NCBI RefSeq assembly: GCF_000276665.1
Contig: NW_004955438.1
Location: 11,103,543-11,167,542, forward strand
Direction: 5' to 3'
Length of the DNA: 64,000 nucleotides
Origin: Chinchilla lanigera
Taxonomy: Eukaryota > Chordata > Mammalia > Rodentia > Chinchillidae
Shown: piece by piece, positions 41,901 through 47,900 of the stretch
Layout: each line of letters opens with the position of its first letter
Position numbering within the stretch: position 1 is the first letter of the stretch
Program-made: the position numbers and the translations under genes
The notes under the pieces: generated by a model
Database searches by the model: none
What the model was told of the DNA's origin: nothing
What the model saw: only the letters and a program-made list of their open reading frames with translations

Positions 41901-44900
41901 TAAGCTTCCGGCACAATCATGCTTGTTCACCAGAATAGAGGACAAGCAGAATGCCATCAAAGCTTCTAGAGTTATCATAAGGAATGAGATCTGAAACTAC
42001 ACACTAAGGGCAATGACAGAACAGAAAGAAAGCCCCTAAAACACATTTGGAACTCAACTCACAAACCTCCCCAGCTAAGCAAGTTCATGCTTAATTCCAT
42101 GTGCTCATGAGACAGCCCTGCTATGGTACCATAAAAGATTAATCTCCACTGTCTCCTAAGGGAAAAATCCAATACTAAAAGACAAACATGTCAGATTATT
42201 AGTCCTTAAATTTATTGGACATTAAATAAAGGTTGCATAGTACTATTTCTTTAAGTAAGGTTATCAAATTCTGCAATAACTTGTATTATTACATATACTT
42301 TTAAATACATACTATCTCCATGTTTGTACATGTGATTCCTTTACTTATTTATTTGCCTAATTTGTACTATACTCCATAAATATGTACAAATAGTATGTGT
42401 CAATTTAAAAAAATGAAGATCTTTAGGGACATACACCTGTAATCCCAGCTACTCAAGGGGCTGAGGCAGGAGGATCCCAAATTCAAAGTCAGGCTGGCGT
42501 CAGTGAGACCCCATGTTAAAATAAAAAATTAAAAGGGCTGGAGATAATTTCCCTAATTATCCAGATCAAATAAGATCAATAACAAAGACAAAACAAAACA
42601 AAAAGCCCTAAGAATTAAGAAAACCTTTAATCATTTATAATTGGTTTGGACTTTGGAAAACATTATTTAGATGGAGAGGCCAGTCTAATATTTTATTTGT
42701 GCTTGATAATCCAATAACTACCTGAAAATACTACTGATCCTTGTCTATAAATTAATCTTACCAGTTTCATAATATGTAAACCTGAATTACTAAGTACTAA
42801 GTTACTAACCTGACTGCAGGTAATATACTTTTCCCTTACACATATTTCAGCTATTTTTAGATTCCAAATGAAAACAGCTAGTACAGAAGGAAATGCACAT
42901 GAAATTCCTGAAGTCTACTCAGATAGCAGTCACGATAAGGTCAGTGGATATCTGGAATGCCTAAGACGCTAATTTAAAATAAAACGCTCAGACGGCCAAG
43001 AACACTTTCTAAAGTTGTGCTTGAGAGTAATGGTTTGCATTCTATGTTAGATTCCCCTTTGATCCACAAGATCCCTTAACCAAAAACTGTCCCCATCATC
43101 CAGAGGGAGCTAGGAGAAGAATCTGTTCAAAGTACAGTGAAGACACAGACCCTACACCTTGACAAGCAATCTTCACACAGGAGCTACTGGAAGCAGATCA
43201 CTTCCTGTATGTTTTAGAAGAAGCCCCACAGTGAAGGAAGATGGTCTAAAGAAAGGTCCTTTATAACCACGTACAGAGCTTTGAAAACATTCAACTCTCT
43301 TCAAGCAGAAAATCATAGGGCAGGGGCTGGGGATTTAGCTCAGCGGCACAGCGCCTGCCTGGCAAGCACAAGGTCATGAGTTCGATTCCCGGTACCAGAA
43401 AAAAAACAAAAAAACAAAAAAGAAAATCATAGGCCAAATAAAGGCTGACCAAAATGAACTGCTGTCCCTGCTCATCAATCTAAATGTAAAACAAGAATCT
43501 CAAGTTTTAAACTAAGCACGCGTTTATTCAGTAACTATATACTATAAAGTGCCAGACGCTATTCTGGACCCCAGTGATACACCAGTGAAAAACAGTCCTA
43601 CTCCAGTGAAGCTTAGATGCTAAAGAACAAAAACCTGGGATGTGTGTACTGCTCTGCAAATATAATTTTTAAAACACTGCATGAAGATCCATGATAAACT
43701 GCAAAAGGGTAACCAAATGTCCAGGGCTTATTAAAACTGAGAGGTCACAGAAAGAGCTTATAAATTGTGCTAGATGTTCTGCCTTCTTCAACAAAATAAC
43801 TTGAAGGTAATTTTGGGGGTGGCTCAGTATTTAACTCTAACCTCAAAATTACAGTTATGGAAGCCACACATGGAAACAAGAATAAAGATACTCCCAACAC
43901 ACACGTACCCCTCAAAAACAGCTGAAAGAAACTTGTCCTCTGGGCTGCGGATATAGCTCAGCGGCACAAGCGCCAGCCTAGCAAGAGCAAGGTCCTGAGT
44001 TCGATTCCCAGTGCCCCCCCAAAAAAAAGGCAAAAAAAAAGAAAGAAAATTGTCCTCTATAATTTAAATTATAAAGACAAAAAAAAAAATGATCTTGAAG
44101 ACTTCCATAGTTTCAGAACTTCCCTACATTGTGAGGGTTAAAACATTTTTCAAAACACCAACCAAATATAAACTTAAACTAAATAAAGACCTTAAAATCA
44201 AGAAAGACAGCCAATTATGGTGGCACATGCCCGTAATTTCAACTGCTTGAGTGGCTGAGGCAAGACAATCACAAGTTCAAGGCCAGCCTGGGCAACTTAG
44301 TGAGATCCTATCTCAAACTATAAAAAATGGGGGGGAAAGTACGCAGAGGCCTGGAAGCGCAGCTCAGTGATAAAACGATTGACCTAACCTGTGTGTTTTG
44401 GGTTCAATTCAAGAACCCCCACACACACAAAAATCAAGGAAGGCAGAGTATACAAGAAGAGTTTGCAATGTTAATATCCATAATGCCAGGATAAAAATTT
44501 GTTTAAATATCTATTATTGAATAAGGAGCCTTGAAAAAGGCATAGCCTAAAGAAGAATACGTAAACCTAATCCAAAAACTTTCCTAAAACCTTTTTTTAA
44601 TCCTAGAATTTGGGTTGAGCATTAAAAGGAAAGAGGCAAACAGCAATTTAAACCCTACTGAAGCTCTGGCTTTGAGGGAAATGGACAGTGACATTGCACA
44701 AATTTTTTTTTTTTTCAGTTGGCAGGGAACAGTTGTTTAAATATGACACCTAGTCAGGCACGGTGGCGCACACCTATAATCCCAGCACTCAGGAGACTGA
44801 GGCAGGAAGATCACTGTGAGTTCGAGGCCAGCCTGGGTTAGGTAGTGAGTTCAAGGCCAGCCTGAATTACATAGCAAGACCCTGTCTCAAAAAAACAAAA

Positions 44901-47900
44901 TAATAAACAAGACAACTAAATCATTGTAGCATACTAACACTTTAGCAGTTTAGTAATGGGCAAGAAGTGTGATTACCAGTGCCCACTATAAGAGCATTTT
45001 AAAAACATAGGGCCAGGGATATAGCTCAGCAGCACAGGTGCCTGCCTGGCAAGCATAAGGTCCTGAGTTCCATTCCTGGTACCAAAAAAAAAAAAAAAAA
45101 AAAAAAAAAGATTGCATCTTTCTTAAAAACAAGCATGCACTCTCAGTAAATGGAAGAAACAGTGACATTTTGAGTAGTTCATCTGAAGAGAATTTCACCA
45201 CTCACCACAACACAAGCACCTGAGCCGCCAATAATAAAGGAATGAAGACTAACACTTATTGCGAGCTTCCTGAGTTACACCAGGAGTTTTGGGCTTAGTT
45301 TTTTTTTTTCTTTTTGGTACCAGGAATTGAACTCATGACCTCGTGCTTGCCAGGCAGGCGCTGTGCTGCTGAGCACTACACCAGCCCACTACACCACAAC
45401 TTCTGTTCAGTGTCTTACATTTAACATTTAAGTCCTCATGACCGCAGCATTTCTAACTCTGCTGGAGATTGTCTTGAGCACCTTGGCAAAAAGGCCCCTC
45501 AAGAGGCAAAGAAAGGCCTCCTGAACTCCTGTTCAGAGTCCCTGAACAGGACTTTCCCCAACTTGAAGGCACCTGCCTATTCCAGGAGGCAGCACTATTT
45601 CCTTTACAAAAACACACAGCTTTTCAAGGTGGCCTCTCTTCTGATTCCATCCTCACCGAGCAACTTCTGGTTGGCCGTGGCTCTGTGTGACCTCCTTACA
45701 GGGAGATCGGAGCTTAGCTCTGGGAGCACACATAACTCGCGGTTTTATTGAGCTGGGACACCACGTCTTCCTCCTGTGATGCTGGACTTTTGAGCCCACC
45801 CACTGGACTCTACTCTGTGCTGACACTGCCCCATCAGAGTGCTTCGGCCCAGCCGACACCTTGTCTCACTTCCTCCTTCAAACCCCTATAACACATACCT
45901 CCAAAATGGGGGGTGGGGGCTTTCTAATTCCTCATACATACCATACTTTCACAGCCTCTCGGAAAAAAAAATGTGAAACTCACCACGAGTCACAGGCAGA
46001 GAATTTCAACAGCTCTGAGAAGCTACTGCTATAACGAACAGCAACATTTTCCTAAGGGCATAATGTTTTCCCATTTTTACATCACTTTCCCTAGTTCAAA
46101 TACAGTGAATTTGAATAAAAGGTAATCATCTAAGCTGGACATGGTGGTGCACGCCTGTAATCCCAGCACTCGGGAGGCTGAGGCAGGAGGATCACTCCAA
46201 GTTCCAGGCCAGCCTGGGCCATATAGTGAGTTCAAGGCTGCCTGAACTACCTAGTGAAACCCTGTCTCAAAAAAAAAAAAAAAAAATTCTTAATTTAGTA
46301 TGAAATCTAGACATTTGTAAAAATATGAAAGAGGGGGACACACGCAATACCCCTCCTCATCCAGTTTAAGAAATGAAATACTTCTGATATAGGTGAGCCC
46401 TATCAGTACTGTTACAGGGGTATTATTGTGTAGCCCTTGTAACTGTCAGTATAGGAAATGGTATTCAAGTAAACAAGGGGAGTAAAGACCTTTTTTCTCC
46501 AGTTCATACTTTTGCAATAGTGAAGCTTTATCAGACAAATCTATATGCTAGGATAATAATAGGTTTGCCCAGAGAAGGAATAGCACAAGATACCAACATA
46601 CTGCTGTTCCTTGGTATGAATCACACACAGGCGGTATGTACACACACTAGGAACAGGTGGTACCCCACTCAGATTATTTCTGAACAGTCACATGGTAAAA
46701 TTAGGTCTGGCACTTAGCATCTGTTTACATGCCACAGAACAGAGCTTCCAGGGCTTTCAAAGGAAACGTTTCTAGCCACCGCTGCAGTTAAATGTCGGAA
46801 GCAATACAGTCTGTCCAGGAGGAAGAGATTTTCTGGGGACCATGCCTGCGCCCTCTCAAACCACTCTGCTCTTCTGTTTTTGTTTTTGTTGTTGTTTTTT
46901 TTTCCAGTACCAGGAATTGAACTCACGACTTCGTGCTTGCCAGGCAGGCACTGTGCCACTGAGCTAAATCCCCAGCCCTCTGCTTTTCTGTTGAAAACAC
47001 ACCTTATACCCACAGTTCTAGGAGGCTGCTTGTTCCGGGAGACCGATAGCACCTAATGGGAGACTGCACCTTCCCTACCCCTGCACTTTCTGACCAGCAG
47101 AAGGAAAGCAACGCTGTGGGTTGAGTTCAAGCCGTATTTGTGGAGTGCATTCCATGCAGCGTACTCTGTGTAGGAAAGTAAATAAACCACGCTTCCTCAC
47201 GACGCGGCTCCCTAGAGGTCAGAGGCACACCTTAAGCATTTGGATGATGTTTACAGAAAAAAAAAATCAAAATGGGGGGAAGAGAGATGGATGAAGGAAG
47301 CAAAAAAGATGGAATAAACACAACGAACAGGTGAGTCACGGAGGCCCACTCAGCCAGTTTACTTTCTTTTCCTTCTTCTTGGGCTCCGTCAGTTTCCTGC
47401 CAAGGTTCTGCCCTTTTCTGCTCAATCCCGAGGGGCTGCCACACCCTCACTGTCTCCCTAAACCGCCTCATCACCTCTCCTGGCTTTCGTCAACTCCCCT
47501 AAGTTGATTCCCAAACCTCTCGGCTCTAGCCTGTGTCTCTCGCCTGGGCTCCAGACAGACACATCTGCCTGTCTGCTCAACACCTGGCAAATGGCCCCAA
47601 CCGGCACCTTGAAGTTGGATTTATTTCCAAAACTTAACTCTGCTCTTTGTTTGTTTCCCGCTCCAATTACATCTCCCACCACCTACTGAAAACCTGAGTA
47701 AACCCGGACCCGCCCTCCCTCTTCCCCAAACCCGGTCTGTAGGTCCTAAATACCTGCTCCAGTTCCCACCCACTGCTTTCCTTCCCCGTCCAAATCCAGG
47801 CAGCCACCGACTGCTCCAGAAAGTCGCGCTCGTCACTTTCCCCCAAACTCACTCACTGCAGCATCATTCACAACAGATCCTTGCTTAAGGGCCCTCTTCC

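Noticed and set aside
45420..45890. Possible exon or pseudogene in a GC-richer intronic patch
   Set aside because: No splice-bounded conserved frame; perhaps an L2 relic but too diverged to call.
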